This document shows, in pieces, positions 18,696 to 28,486 of a DNA stretch of 39,451 nt. The stretch is taken from positions 1 through 39,451 of the forward strand of contig NZ_CANRLT010000016.1 in NCBI RefSeq assembly GCF_947631555.1. Direction: 5' to 3'. Below the pieces are notes generated by a model. That model searched no databases, was not told the DNA's origin, and worked only from the letters and a program-made list of their open reading frames with translations. The translations under genes were made by a program, and so were the position numbers. Origin of the DNA: an uncultured Mailhella sp. (GTDB lineage: Bacteria; Desulfobacterota; Desulfovibrionia; Desulfovibrionales; Desulfovibrionaceae). Numbering within the stretch: the first letter of the stretch is position 1; each line of letters begins with the position of its first letter.

Positions 18696-18712
18696 GGGCG
18701 GTTTTTCCGCCC
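18696..18712 (+). other. leader hairpin just upstream of the ATP synthase operon
   Basis: GGGCGG (18696-18701) and CCGCCC (18707-18712) are perfect inverted repeats around a TTTTT loop. They end a few nucleotides before the GGAGG site of the first atp gene. The hairpin would sit next to the ribosome-binding site in the mRNA and could modulate initiation. The function is inferred. Confidence 0.55.
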
Positions 18713-18729
18713 CGGCTGGAGGTTCCGTA

Positions 18730-19146
18730 ATGATCAATATTGACATCACCCTCCTGATCCAGCTGGTGAACTTTCTGGTTTCTCTGGCGCTCATCTATGG
18801 CCTTATCATCCGTCCCATACGCGGCATCCTTGCCCGCCGCCGTGCGGAGAATGACAGGCTGAGAGGAAATGCCGAGGCACTGGAGAACGAGGCCGGTCTC
18901 AAGCAGGAGGGCTACGCCGCCCGCATCGCTCAGGCCAGAGCGGAAGTGGCCGCTCTTCGCGACAAGGTGAAGGCGTCCGCTCAGAAGAGCGCGCAGGAAG
19001 CGCTCGGTGCTGCGGGAGAAAAGGCCAGGGCCATCCATCAGGAGGCCATCGCCCGCATTCAGGACGAAAGTCGCGCGGCCCGGAGTGAGCTTGACGGCCG
19101 TGTGGACGAATTCGCCCGGATGGCGGTCAAGTCCATGCTGGGATAA
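18730..19146 (+). CDS. atpF2: ATP synthase F0 subunit b' (second peripheral-stalk subunit)
   Basis: A 138-aa b-type stalk subunit: one N-terminal membrane helix (DITLLIQLVNFLVSLALIYGLII, ~4-27) followed by a long charged, Ala/Glu/Arg-rich helix predicted to be coiled coil (~35-135). It pairs with the b subunit encoded next to form an asymmetric b/b' stator. The ATG follows GGAGG. It is the first gene of the operon b'-b-delta-alpha-gamma-beta-epsilon. The a and c subunit genes are absent and must lie elsewhere, as is common in this group of bacteria. Confidence 0.9.
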   Translation: MINIDITLLIQLVNFLVSLALIYGLIIRPIRGILARRRAENDRLRGNAEALENEAGLKQEGYAARIAQARAEVAALRDKVKASAQKSAQEALGAAGEKARAIHQEAIARIQDESRAARSELDGRVDEFARMAVKSMLG

Positions 19147-19166
19147 CGAGAGCAGAGGAGAGAGGC

Positions 19167-19727
19167 GTGCAAAAGTTTTATCGAGTGCTGGCAGCCTGCG
19201 CTCTGGTGCTGATGTCCTGCCAGGCCGCATACGCGAGTTCGGAAGGGGGCATTCCCTGGGGCGACTTCCTGCTCCGTGTGCTCACGTTCGCGTGTTTTTT
19301 TGCCATTATCTGGAAATGCGCCGGCCTGCTCATCAAGGGCTTCTTCAAGAAGCGCCGCGCCGCCATCGTCCAGGAAATGGACGGCCTGGCCGCCCGCCGG
19401 GCTGAGGCTGAAGCCCGTCTTGCCGAGGTGGAAAGGCAGATCGCCGATGTGGAGACCGAATGCGCCCGTCTTCTTGAGGAAGGCCGCATTCAGGCCGAGC
19501 GCATGAAGGATGCCATTCTTGCCGATGCCGAGCGTCAGGCAGCCCGGATTGTGGAGCAGGCCGCCCATGTCGCCGAGCAGGAAGGCAAGGTGGAACTGGA
19601 GGCTATCCGCAGCAGGATGGCGGAATCTGTCGTTTCGGCGGTGGAGAAGACCCTTGCCGAAACGCTGGATGCCCGTGCCCATCAGAAGCTGATCGACCAA
19701 TCGTTGACCAAGGTGGTGCTGCAGTGA
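19167..19727 (+). CDS. atpF: ATP synthase F0 subunit b
   Basis: The second peripheral-stalk subunit, 186 aa from a GTG start preceded by GAGGAG. Unusually for a textbook b subunit it begins with a cleavable-looking signal sequence (KFYRVLAACALVLMSCQAAYA, ~3-23), whose LMSC resembles a lipobox. Then comes a second hydrophobic segment (~35-56, LLRVLTFACFFAIIWKCAGLLI), which is the real F0 anchor, and a long coiled-coil stalk (~60-180). Its stop overlaps the next start (GTGA), coupling it to the delta subunit. Confidence 0.92.
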   Translation: MQKFYRVLAACALVLMSCQAAYASSEGGIPWGDFLLRVLTFACFFAIIWKCAGLLIKGFFKKRRAAIVQEMDGLAARRAEAEARLAEVERQIADVETECARLLEEGRIQAERMKDAILADAERQAARIVEQAAHVAEQEGKVELEAIRSRMAESVVSAVEKTLAETLDARAHQKLIDQSLTKVVLQ

Positions 19728-20275
19728 TCGGCAATGTCGTGTCTCGCCGCTACGCGTCCGCGCTCTTTGCGCTGGGCAGGGACGCCGGCCTTGAAGAACT
19801 GGAACGGTGTGGAAACTCGCTGCGGGCTTTGGGCGAGGCTGTGGAAAAGACTCCGAAACTTGCGGAGGCTTTCAGCAATCCTGCCCTGTCCGCGGAGGAG
19901 AAGAAAAAAGTTGCGCTGGCCCTGCTGGATGTGGCGGGCGGCGGCGCTATGGAACGGCGTTTTTGCGCACTGCTGGCCGACAAGGGCCGGCTGGCGCTCC
20001 TGCCCGCCATCGCAGCGGACTATGACGTGATGCTGGACGGCGCCCGCGGCGTTTCCCGCGGCGTGGTCACTACGGCCATAGAGCTGGACGCTGAGCGCAG
20101 AGACGCCATCAGGCAGAAATTGGAATTGCAGACTGAGCGCAGGCTGGAGCTTGAGTACGTCATCGACCCTGCCATCATCGGAGGCATCGTCTTCCGGGTG
20201 GGAGATATGGTGTATGACGCAAGTCTGCGTGCGCAGCTCGATAACCTCAGGGAAGTCATCAAGAGGGGTGAGTAG
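19724..20275 (+). CDS. atpH: ATP synthase F1 subunit delta
   Basis: The OSCP-type subunit that joins the stator stalk to the top of the alpha3beta3 head. It is 183 aa from a GTG start (VIGNVVSRRYASALFALGRDAG) that overlaps the atpF stop by 4 nt. RRYASALF is the typical N-terminal family block. The C-terminal IDPAIIGGIVFRVGDMVYDASLRAQLDNLR (~147-176) is the conserved delta-family block. A further ATG is not needed given the overlap and the conserved N-terminus. Confidence 0.95.
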   Translation: MIGNVVSRRYASALFALGRDAGLEELERCGNSLRALGEAVEKTPKLAEAFSNPALSAEEKKKVALALLDVAGGGAMERRFCALLADKGRLALLPAIAADYDVMLDGARGVSRGVVTTAIELDAERRDAIRQKLELQTERRLELEYVIDPAIIGGIVFRVGDMVYDASLRAQLDNLREVIKRGE

Positions 20276-20278
20276 GCC

Positions 20279-21793
20279 ATGCACATCAAGGCTGAAGAGA
20301 TCGGAAAGATCATCGAGGAGCAGATCCGCAACTACGACCAGCATGTGGAAATGAGCGAAACCGGCACCGTCATCTATGTCGGCGACGGTATCGCCCGCGT
20401 CTATGGCGTGCGGAACGCCATGTCGATGGAACTGCTGGAATTTCCCGGCGGACTCATGGGCATGGTGCTCAACCTCGAAGAGGACAATGTCGGCGTCGCT
20501 CTGCTCGGCGACGATACCGGTATCAAGGAAGGCGATCCTGTCAAGCGCACGGGCCGCATCTTCTCCGTGCCGGTCGGCCCCGCGGTGGCCGGTCGAGTGC
20601 TGAACCCTCTGGGGCAGCCTCTCGACGGACTTGGCCCCGTGGAACGCGCGGAAATCCGTCCCGTGGAGCTGAAGGCTCCCGGCATCATGCAGCGCAAGAG
20701 CGTACACGAACCCATGGTCACGGGACTCAAGGCCATCGACGCCATCACGCCCATTGGCCGCGGCCAGCGTGAACTTATCATCGGCGACCGTCAGGTGGGC
20801 AAGACCGCCATCTGCGTGGACGCCATTCTGGCGCAGAAGGGCACGGGCGTACACTGCTTCTATGTGGCCATCGGCCAGAAGAAGTCCACCGTCGCGCTGG
20901 TGGCGGAAACTCTGCGCAAGTACGGGGCCATGGAGTACACCACCATCGTGTCCGCCTCCGCCTCCGAATCCGCACCGCTTCAGTACATCGCGCCCTATTC
21001 CGGCTGCACCATGGCCGAATACTACCGCGACAACGGAGAGCACGCGCTCATCATTTATGACGACCTGTCCAAGCAGGCCGTGGCCTATCGCCAGATGTCC
21101 CTGCTGCTCCGCCGTCCCCCGGGACGTGAAGCCTTCCCCGGCGACGTGTTCTACCTCCATTCCCGTCTGCTGGAACGCGCGGCCAAGCTGAGCGATGAAC
21201 TCGGCGCCGGTTCCCTGACGGCTCTGCCCGTCATCGAGACCCAGGCCGGCGACGTGTCGGCCTACATCCCGACGAACGTCATTTCCATTACGGACGGACA
21301 GGTCTTCCTTGAAACCAACCTGTTCAACGCCGGTATCCGTCCCGCCATCAACGTGGGTATCTCGGTATCCCGCGTGGGCGGCGCGGCCCAGATCAAGGCC
21401 ATGAAGCAGGTTGCCGGTTCGCTCCGTCTGGATCTTGCCCACTATCGTGAAATGGCCGCCTTTGCCCAGTTCGGCTCCGATCTGGACAAGGATACCAAGG
21501 CCATCCTCGATCGCGGCGCCCGCATGACGGAACTGCTCAAACAGCCCCAGTATCGCCCCATGCCCACCGAAGAGCAGGTGGCTTCCATCTTCTCCGCCTC
21601 CCGCGGCTTCCTGGACGATATCGAGGTGAGCGATGTGCTGCCGTTTGAAAGCGGCCTGCTGGAAATGCTTCGCAGCGAAAAGCCCGATATCCTCGCCGAT
21701 ATCCGCGACCGCAAGAAGCTGGATGATGATCTTGAAGCCCGTCTTTCCGCGGCCATCAACGAGTTCAAGGTATCCTTCAAGGCGCGGGGGTAA
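20279..21793 (+). CDS. atpA: ATP synthase F1 subunit alpha
   Basis: The non-catalytic nucleotide-binding subunit of the F1 head, 504 aa, the normal length. It starts [16 protein letters not shown], typical for alpha. The P-loop is [15 protein letters not shown] (~169-183), with Val in place of the common Thr in GDRQTGKT. The conserved [17 protein letters not shown] block lies at ~355-371. It is 3 nt from the delta stop and from the gamma start, within a tightly packed operon. Confidence 0.98.
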   Translation: MHIKAEEIGKIIEEQIRNYDQHVEMSETGTVIYVGDGIARVYGVRNAMSMELLEFPGGLMGMVLNLEEDNVGVALLGDDTGIKEGDPVKRTGRIFSVPVGPAVAGRVLNPLGQPLDGLGPVERAEIRPVELKAPGIMQRKSVHEPMVTGLKAIDAITPIGRGQRELIIGDRQVGKTAICVDAILAQKGTGVHCFYVAIGQKKSTVALVAETLRKYGAMEYTTIVSASASESAPLQYIAPYSGCTMAEYYRDNGEHALIIYDDLSKQAVAYRQMSLLLRRPPGREAFPGDVFYLHSRLLERAAKLSDELGAGSLTALPVIETQAGDVSAYIPTNVISITDGQVFLETNLFNAGIRPAINVGISVSRVGGAAQIKAMKQVAGSLRLDLAHYREMAAFAQFGSDLDKDTKAILDRGARMTELLKQPQYRPMPTEEQVASIFSASRGFLDDIEVSDVLPFESGLLEMLRSEKPDILADIRDRKKLDDDLEARLSAAINEFKVSFKARG

Positions 21794-21796
21794 CTC

Positions 21797-22675
21797 ATGC
21801 CTTCGTTGAAAGATGTAAAACTCCAGATATCCGGCGTCGGCAAGACCAAGCAGATCACGAGGGCCATGGGCATGGTCGCCTCGGCGAAGCTGCGCGGCGC
21901 CCAGAACCGCATCGAACGTTTCCGGCCCTACGCGGAGAAGTTCAACGAGATGCTGGATTCTCTTTCCGGACGCACGGAAGAAGCGGCGCACCCGCTGCTC
22001 CAGGCGCACGGTCAGCCGAAGACGGCAGTCATCCTGCTGCTCACTTCTGATCGCGGCCTGTGCGGGGGCTTCAACATCAATCTGATTTCCGCGGCGCTCA
22101 GCCTGGCCAAATCCAGAGAGGAGGCGGGGCTGTCCGTCCGGTTCATCTGCGTGGGGAAAAAGGGCCGCGACGCCATACGCAAGACCCCTTACGAGATCAT
22201 GGAATCGTACGGGGATGTCATGGGTTCGTTCGATTTCACCCTGGCGGCACGTCTTGGCGGAAAGGTTTCCCAGCTCTACGCCGGATGCGATGCCGATGAA
22301 GTTTATCTGGTGTACAGCGAGTTTGCGAGCATGACGCGCCAGGTTCCCTCGACGATGGCGATTCTGCCCGTGACCGCCGCAGCCAGTGAGAAAAAGCAGG
22401 ACGGAGCGTCCGCCGAGTGCTTGTACGAGCCGGAAGCGGGCGCGCTGATGGCAGAATTTCTGCCGCGCTACGTCAATGTTCAGATCTACCGCGGACTTCT
22501 GGACAATGCCGCCAGCGAACATGCGGCGCGCATGGCTTCCATGGACAACGCCACGCGGAACTGTGATGAGCTGATCAACACCCTGACGCTGCTGTACAAC
22601 AAGACGCGTCAGGCCACCATTACCAACGAACTCATCGATATTGTTGGCGGCGCGAATGCGCAGCAAAGCCAGTAG
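21797..22675 (+). CDS. atpG: ATP synthase F1 subunit gamma
   Basis: The rotating central shaft of the F1 motor, 292 aa. The N-terminal helix MPSLKDVKLQISGVGKTKQITRAMGMVASAKLR is the canonical gamma block (ITRAM..VA..K). The C-terminal helix ends NKTRQATITNELIDIVGGANA, also canonical. It lies between alpha and beta with 3- and 12-nt spacers. Confidence 0.98.
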   Translation: MPSLKDVKLQISGVGKTKQITRAMGMVASAKLRGAQNRIERFRPYAEKFNEMLDSLSGRTEEAAHPLLQAHGQPKTAVILLLTSDRGLCGGFNINLISAALSLAKSREEAGLSVRFICVGKKGRDAIRKTPYEIMESYGDVMGSFDFTLAARLGGKVSQLYAGCDADEVYLVYSEFASMTRQVPSTMAILPVTAAASEKKQDGASAECLYEPEAGALMAEFLPRYVNVQIYRGLLDNAASEHAARMASMDNATRNCDELINTLTLLYNKTRQATITNELIDIVGGANAQQSQ

Positions 22676-22684
22676 GAGCATTAG

Positions 22685-24100
<1,416 letters not shown>

Positions 24101-24110
24101 GGAGACCGCC

Positions 24111-24512
24111 ATGGCAACCCTTCGTCTCGATATCGTCACTCCTGACCGGGTCGTGCTCGGTGCGGACGTGGACTATGTCGGCGCCGCTGGAGTGGACGGG
24201 CAGTTCGGCGTTTTGCCTGATCACTCACCGCTGCTTTCGGCTCTGAAGATCGGCGACCTCTACTACCGGCAGGGCGGTGAAGTAAAATGGGCCTTCGTGT
24301 CCGGCGGCTTCGCCGAAGTCTCGGAAAACAAGGTGACGGTGCTGGCCGAAGCCGCGGAACTGGCAGCCGACATTGATGTGGACAGAGCGGAACAGGCTAA
24401 GGCTCGTGCGGAAAAACGCCTCAAGGCTCCGGAACCTGATACCGATACGGCTCGTGCCGAGCTGGCGCTGACTCGTGCCATAGCCCGCCTCCGCGTGGCT
24501 GCACACCGCTAG
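24111..24512 (+). CDS. atpC: ATP synthase F1 subunit epsilon
   Basis: The regulatory central-stalk subunit, 133 aa. The N-terminal beta-sandwich ([45 protein letters not shown]) carries the family GVLPDHSPL motif. The C-terminal helical hairpin (~88-133, rich in Ala/Glu/Arg) can inhibit rotation. It starts 10 nt after atpD with GGGAGA upstream and is the last gene before the strong terminator. Confidence 0.97.
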   Translation: MATLRLDIVTPDRVVLGADVDYVGAAGVDGQFGVLPDHSPLLSALKIGDLYYRQGGEVKWAFVSGGFAEVSENKVTVLAEAAELAADIDVDRAEQAKARAEKRLKAPEPDTDTARAELALTRAIARLRVAAHR

Positions 24513-24534
24513 CAGATACCTCATTCTCAACGCA

Positions 24535-24572
24535 AAGGGGAGACGTTCCAGGAACGTCTCCCCTTCGTTTTT
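24535..24572 (+). terminator. strong intrinsic terminator of the ATP synthase operon
   Basis: A 13-bp perfect stem, AAGGGGAGACGTT (24535-24547) with AACGTCTCCCCTT (24553-24565), closes over a 5-nt loop and is followed by CGTTTTT. It lies 22 nt after the epsilon stop and marks the end of the housekeeping region. Confidence 0.95.
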
Positions 24573-24655
24573 GGTAAACAGCCAAGGCATAAAAGAAGTT
24601 TTTTGGGGGGACAGCGGTAGTTCGTACAAAAAAACGACGTTCTCGCGCAAGGATT

Positions 24656-24678
24656 CATCGACAGTTATAATGTCAATG
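24656..24678. promoter_or_regulatory. palindromic site A1 (recombination site or operator)
   Basis: Left arm CATCGACA (one mismatch from CATTGACA), 7-nt asymmetric centre GTTATAA, right arm TGTCAATG. The centre is the reverse complement of that in site B1, so the pair is oppositely oriented. Arms around a 6-8-nt centre resemble tyrosine-recombinase core sites; an operator for the recombinase-like protein is the alternative. Confidence 0.65.
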
Positions 24679-24813
24679 AGTTGTTGGCATTTCTATCCTA
24701 AAAGGCCTTTTTTAGCAAGAGGTGCTCCAAGAAAAGTCAGCGCTGTTTTTCGGCATAAAAAATAAATTATAAATTCAACGTATTATATCGCTTTTTGGCG
24801 CTCATCCCGTGTT

Positions 24814-24836
24814 CATTGACATTATAACTGTCAATG
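24814..24836. promoter_or_regulatory. palindromic site B1 (recombination site or operator)
   Basis: Left arm CATTGACA, centre TTATAAC, right arm TGTCAATG. Apart from one base it is the exact reverse complement of site A1, from which it is separated by 135 bp. The ATTGTTGGCATT to its right is nearly the same as the sequence to the right of A1, so the flank is directly repeated while the centre is inverted. Confidence 0.65.
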
Positions 24837-24868
24837 AATTGTTGGCATTCTCCAGGCTGGATGGGCTT

Positions 24869-24994
24869 ATGGCACACAAAACCCGCGGCGTTCTTGCCGC
24901 CGAATCGAACATTACACGGAGTGAGGCTCCGCTGTTCTGCGACTTTGTCGAGGCGCGCTATCTGCCGTTCGTCCGGCAGAACAAACAAAACTGA
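24869..24994 (+). pseudogene. truncated 5' fragment of a tyrosine-recombinase-like gene
   Basis: A 41-codon frame (MAHKTRGVLAAESNITRSEAPLFCDFVEARYLPFVRQN) closely matches the first 38 residues of the intact gene at 28487-29389. It then diverges and stops after KQN. It contains only the beginning of the N-terminal core-binding domain and no catalytic domain, so it cannot act as a recombinase. It sits 25 nt upstream of the AlgI-like gene, where its translation might still help load ribosomes. It is a remnant of the duplication that produced the repeat. Confidence 0.85.
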
Positions 24995-25019
24995 AAGATA
25001 AATCGGGAAAACCGTCATT

Positions 25020-26432
25020 ATGGTATTTTCATCCCCCTTGTTTCTTTCCCTTTTTCTGCCTGTACTCCTCCTGATTTATGCTTTGGCACAAACAGGTTAC
25101 AGAAATACCGTGCTTCTTCTGGCCAGCCTTCTTTTCTATTCCTGGGGAGAACCGAAGGCCCTTCTCGTCATGATCGGCCTTATTGCTGTCAATTACTATG
25201 CGGCGCTTCTCATGGATACGCCGAAAGTAAACGTTGTTTTTTCCCGGCGTGTACTCTTGTGGGCTGCCGTTATCCTTAACCTGTCAGCGTTGTTCTTTTA
25301 TAAATATCTTGATTTTGCCATTATCAATATCAATAAATTGATACCAATGTTTGGTATGCCGGAAATAGAGCTTTTTCATATTGCCCTTCCTATAGGCATT
25401 TCCTTTTACTGTTTTCAGGCCATGTCATATACCATAGACGTGTACCGCGGGGAAGTAGAGGCGCAGCACAGTCTTGCCAGACTCGCGCTTTACATTTCGC
25501 TTTTTCCGCAGCTGGTGGCAGGGCCCATAGTGCGCTACAGCACCATATGCAGCGAGCTGGAAGATCGCACCCTGCACTTCGATAATGTTTATGAGGGACT
25601 TGTTCGTTTTTCCATTGGTCTCGCCAAGAAGGTTTTCATCGCCGACTCCATGGGCTTTGTGGCGGACAAGATTTTTGTTGCCAACGTGTCCGCCATTCCT
25701 CAGCTCTGGGCGTGGATGGGCTGCATCGCCTACACTCTGCAAATTTATTACGACTTTTCGGCTTACTCCGATATGGCCATCGGGCTTGGCCGGATATTCA
25801 ATTTTCAATTCTTGGAAAACTTCAACTTCCCTTACTCTGCCCGCTCCATCAAGGATTTCTGGAGGCGCTGGCATATCTCTCTGTCATCGTGGCTTCGGGA
25901 TTATGTGTACATTCCTCTTGGGGGAAACCGCATATCCATCGTGCGCACGCTCGTCAATCAGTTCATAGTTTTCTTCCTCTGCGGCCTCTGGCATGGGGCG
26001 GCCTGGAATTTTGTAGTCTGGGGTATCTGGCATGGGCTGGGCCTGGTGTCGGAAAAGTTTACAGGACGGTATCTTGCCAGGCTTCCTGCACTTTTCGCCC
26101 ATGCCTATGTGATGCTTTTTGTCATGACAGGCTGGGTGTTCTTCCGTTCACCCGACCTTTCCTACGCCACAGCATATCTGAAAATTATGTTTCTGGGAAA
26201 TGCAGGATATGACATGTTTTCGTTTATTCCGGCATGGAGACACTGCATTACCATAAGCAACGGCTTCTTTATGCTTCTTGGCCTGCTTTTTTCCTGGCCG
26301 ATACGCATATTCTCTTTTCATACGCTTCAGCATCGGTATGGCGGAGTATTAACTTTGGCCGTCATTTTTTTCGTAACCTACTGTTTTGCTATGACAAGCA
26401 AATTCAGCCCCTTTCTTTATTTCAGGTTTTAA
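25020..26432 (+). CDS. AlgI-like membrane-bound O-acyltransferase (MBOAT)
   Basis: A polytopic inner-membrane acyltransferase that passes acyl groups, usually acetyl, across the membrane for modification of exported polysaccharide. The 470-aa product has about ten or more hydrophobic segments. MBOAT features: FPQLVAGPIVRYS (~161-173), DFWRRWHISLSSWLRDYVYIPLGG (~280-303) and the catalytic His block LCGLWHGAAWNFVVWGIWHG (~320-339). It forms a two-gene unit with the AlgJ-like gene starting 1 nt after its stop. Base composition is intermediate, lower in GC than the housekeeping core. The start has no strong ribosome-binding site. Algin itself is unlikely, since no alginate polymerisation genes are present. 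Confidence 0.92.
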   Translation: MVFSSPLFLSLFLPVLLLIYALAQTGYRNTVLLLASLLFYSWGEPKALLVMIGLIAVNYYAALLMDTPKVNVVFSRRVLLWAAVILNLSALFFYKYLDFAIININKLIPMFGMPEIELFHIALPIGISFYCFQAMSYTIDVYRGEVEAQHSLARLALYISLFPQLVAGPIVRYSTICSELEDRTLHFDNVYEGLVRFSIGLAKKVFIADSMGFVADKIFVANVSAIPQLWAWMGCIAYTLQIYYDFSAYSDMAIGLGRIFNFQFLENFNFPYSARSIKDFWRRWHISLSSWLRDYVYIPLGGNRISIVRTLVNQFIVFFLCGLWHGAAWNFVVWGIWHGLGLVSEKFTGRYLARLPALFAHAYVMLFVMTGWVFFRSPDLSYATAYLKIMFLGNAGYDMFSFIPAWRHCITISNGFFMLLGLLFSWPIRIFSFHTLQHRYGGVLTLAVIFFVTYCFAMTSKFSPFLYFRF

Positions 26433-26433
26433 A

Positions 26434-27906
26434 ATGAAAAAAGTAAAGTTTTTCTTTATTCTTCTGGTGGCTGGACTCATGATTATTCCATGGTTTAATT
26501 TGCCAGATGTCCACCTGGCCGGACATGAAGCAGAAATTTCTAAACCTTCTTTTTCTCTGCGGGCTTATGCTAATGGCAATTTTCAGAAGCAATTTGCCAC
26601 ATGGTGGAATAGATATTTTGGCTCGCGCGGCAGCATGTTAACTGTGAAAAACGATGTTTATGACATGCTGAATTTTGGTCAGTTTCATTCAGGGTATGGA
26701 GGTAATATCCTTCAAGGAAGATATGGAGTAATCTATGAATCTCAGTATATTTTAAATAAGTTTTCTCCTTATAATGCAGATGATGTTCTAAAAAATGCAA
26801 CAGAAACTGTCATGTTGTTGGCTAAGCTACGCGATAGACTTGAGGCCATGGGGAAATTTTTTCTCTTCGTCATGGCTCCAAGCAAGGCAGATGCCCGGTG
26901 CGACGCGTTGCCCTGGCTTTGGCAGTTCCGAGCGAGGCATAGCCAGGTACCGCCCAGCATGTACTCTTTATGGGAAAAGGAACTTGCCAGAAAGAATATC
27001 ATTTATGTCAATGCACTTGACCTCCTGAAGAAAAAAAATATTCTGAAAGATTCTTTTCCAGATACCGGAACTCACTGGTCCATGCTAGCTGCTGGCCTAA
27101 CTTTGGAAGAAGGAGTAAAAAGATTAAACTATGCAGGAGCAAATTTTCAGCCGATTATTATCAAAGGAGAGAAAATTTTGAATAAAGATTATGCTGAAGA
27201 GCGTGATATAGCCGATCTATTGAATATTAAACCAAAATATCATAAAGGGATGTCAACATGGAAATATGCTGTATATCAGTCTATCTCAGCTGAATTATCA
27301 ATAAATACTTTTTGCTTTGGGGATTCTTTTTCACAACAAATCAAAAAAAATATAGTTCAATTAGGATTTTCGACTTTAGATACTGCTGCAATCATTATGA
27401 ATCGTATACCGACAAAAGAAGAATGGTTTCAAAAACTGAATAAAACAGATTTGTTGATTCTGACCTATACATATACAAAATTAAATTCCTATCGAATAAA
27501 ACGCGAAGTAGAAACGTTATTGAATTATACTGATGATTTTATTCTTAGAAATTGGCATCCTTACGAAAAATCTGGAAAGGGACAATGGAGCAAGTATCAC
27601 TCCAGTATGGAATTTTTTCATAATGCAAAAAACGATTGTACCTTTTCTTTTATGATTAAAAATAAATTTCGTGCAAAAGAATTATGTCTTTTTATAAATA
27701 AAAACAAAATATCTCAAATATCGTTAAATACATTGTCATGTCCTCAAAAAATAATTGTAACCATTCCTCAGCACCTGCTCCGTGTCGGCCTGAACCGTCT
27801 GGAATTTTTTTCAAACGGAGCGGTAAGTCCCAAATCCATCTCCCCAGACAGTGCTGATTCAAGAGTTCTCGGTGTTTTTTGTTCTGATTTCAAAATAGAC
27901 AGGTAA
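26434..27906 (+). CDS. AlgJ/AlgX-like SGNH-type O-acetyltransferase
   Basis: A 490-aa partner of the MBOAT protein that would place the acyl group on the polysaccharide in the periplasm. The N-terminus is a signal anchor (KKVKFFFILLVAGLMIIPWF). Catalytic-type motifs are TGTHWS (His ~214) and FGDSFS (nucleophile-like Ser ~298). In AlgJ/AlgX I would expect Asp two residues before the His (D-T-H-W). Here that residue is Gly and an Asp sits four before, so the triad is altered or arranged differently. The C-terminal ~110 residues (beta-rich) may be a carbohydrate-binding module. The gene is strikingly AT-rich in its middle (27100-27760) but GC-rich again at its 3' end, indicating recent transfer or recombination. 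Confidence 0.85.
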   Translation: MKKVKFFFILLVAGLMIIPWFNLPDVHLAGHEAEISKPSFSLRAYANGNFQKQFATWWNRYFGSRGSMLTVKNDVYDMLNFGQFHSGYGGNILQGRYGVIYESQYILNKFSPYNADDVLKNATETVMLLAKLRDRLEAMGKFFLFVMAPSKADARCDALPWLWQFRARHSQVPPSMYSLWEKELARKNIIYVNALDLLKKKNILKDSFPDTGTHWSMLAAGLTLEEGVKRLNYAGANFQPIIIKGEKILNKDYAEERDIADLLNIKPKYHKGMSTWKYAVYQSISAELSINTFCFGDSFSQQIKKNIVQLGFSTLDTAAIIMNRIPTKEEWFQKLNKTDLLILTYTYTKLNSYRIKREVETLLNYTDDFILRNWHPYEKSGKGQWSKYHSSMEFFHNAKNDCTFSFMIKNKFRAKELCLFINKNKISQISLNTLSCPQKIIVTIPQHLLRVGLNRLEFFSNGAVSPKSISPDSADSRVLGVFCSDFKIDR

Positions 27907-28237
27907 AGAGACTCCTGCAGGGAGACAAAGTCGGCTTAACCGTGTCATCCCGGTTGACTCTCCCTTTCCCGCCAAGAGTGGCAAACGGGCGGAGCATAGG
28001 TCATGCCCCATCCGTATCCGTCAGAAGGTGCCGAACATTTAACCGGTCACTTCTCAAATGTCTCTAGGATAAGGGGCTCGTTGGTGAACACGCAGATGTC
28101 CGCCTTTGGCACACACAGACAAAAACGTACGAACAGACCGGCCTCGCATGGAAATCCGGACGGGAGAAGTTGAAAGGCGGCGAAAGCAGAAACGTGATTT
28201 TTCGACGCGGAGGAAGGGGAAGAAATTTGACGGTCGC
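27907..28237. other. gene-free spacer between the acylation module and repeat copy 2
   Basis: About 330 nt without a convincing gene. The short frames on both strands lack ribosome-binding sites and family similarity. It contains only weak inverted repeats (CCGCC/GGCGG near 27970-27994) and no clear terminator or promoter. It is moderately GC-rich, unlike the AT-rich gene before it. Confidence 0.6.
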
Positions 28238-28275
28238 AGTTCGTGCAAAAAAATAGCTGCCGCAGCACAAGGATT

Positions 28276-28298
28276 CATTGACAGTTATAATGTCAATG
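28276..28298. promoter_or_regulatory. palindromic site A2 (recombination site or operator)
   Basis: Left arm CATTGACA, centre GTTATAA, right arm TGTCAATG, with perfect 8-bp arms. It is the exact reverse complement of site B2. In this copy the pair is perfect, whereas copy 1 has one arm mismatch. Confidence 0.65.
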
Positions 28299-28433
28299 AG
28301 TTGTTGGCATTTCTATCCTAAAAGGCCTTTTTTAGCAAGAGGTGCTCCAAGAAAAGTCAGCGCTGTTTTTTGGCATAAAAAATATATTATAAATTCGAAG
28401 TGTTATATCGATTTTTGGCGCTCATTCCGTGTT

Positions 28434-28456
28434 CATTGACATTATAACTGTCAATG
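28434..28456. promoter_or_regulatory. palindromic site B2 (recombination site or operator)
   Basis: Left arm CATTGACA, centre TTATAAC, right arm TGTCAATG; again 135 bp from its partner A2. It ends 30 nt before the recombinase-like start codon, so a bound protein or an inversion here would directly affect expression of that gene and the operon behind it. The enclosed DNA is AT-rich, with -10-like TATAAA at 28388-28393 but no convincing -35. Confidence 0.65.
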
Positions 28457-28486
28457 AGTTGGGTATTCTCTAGGCGGGATGGGCTC

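Larger units (their letters stand above)
24619..24984 (+). repeat. ~365-bp direct repeat, copy 1 (leader plus recombinase 5' end)
   Basis: This segment is about 95% identical to 28238-28602: over 24651-24840 versus 28271-28460 I count nine mismatches. It contains two 23-bp palindromic sites, 135 bp of AT-rich DNA between them, and the first ~40 codons of a tyrosine-recombinase-like gene. A 2-nt length difference near 24842 (copy 1 longer) shifts the reading frame upstream of the shared gene start. The repeat ends abruptly at GGCAGAACAA, where copy 2 continues into a complete gene and copy 1 runs into the acylation module. Confidence 0.95.

Noticed and set aside
24599-24610. T6G6 run upstream of repeat copy 1 as a phase-variable promoter spacer
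   Set aside because: The runs are short and no -35/-10 boxes flank them, so there is no support beyond the runs themselves.
28106-28321. Small frame ending in FIDSYNVNELLAFLS before the recombinase-like gene
   Set aside because: It translates through palindromic site A2, has no ribosome-binding site or family similarity, and its end is explained by the repeat sequence.
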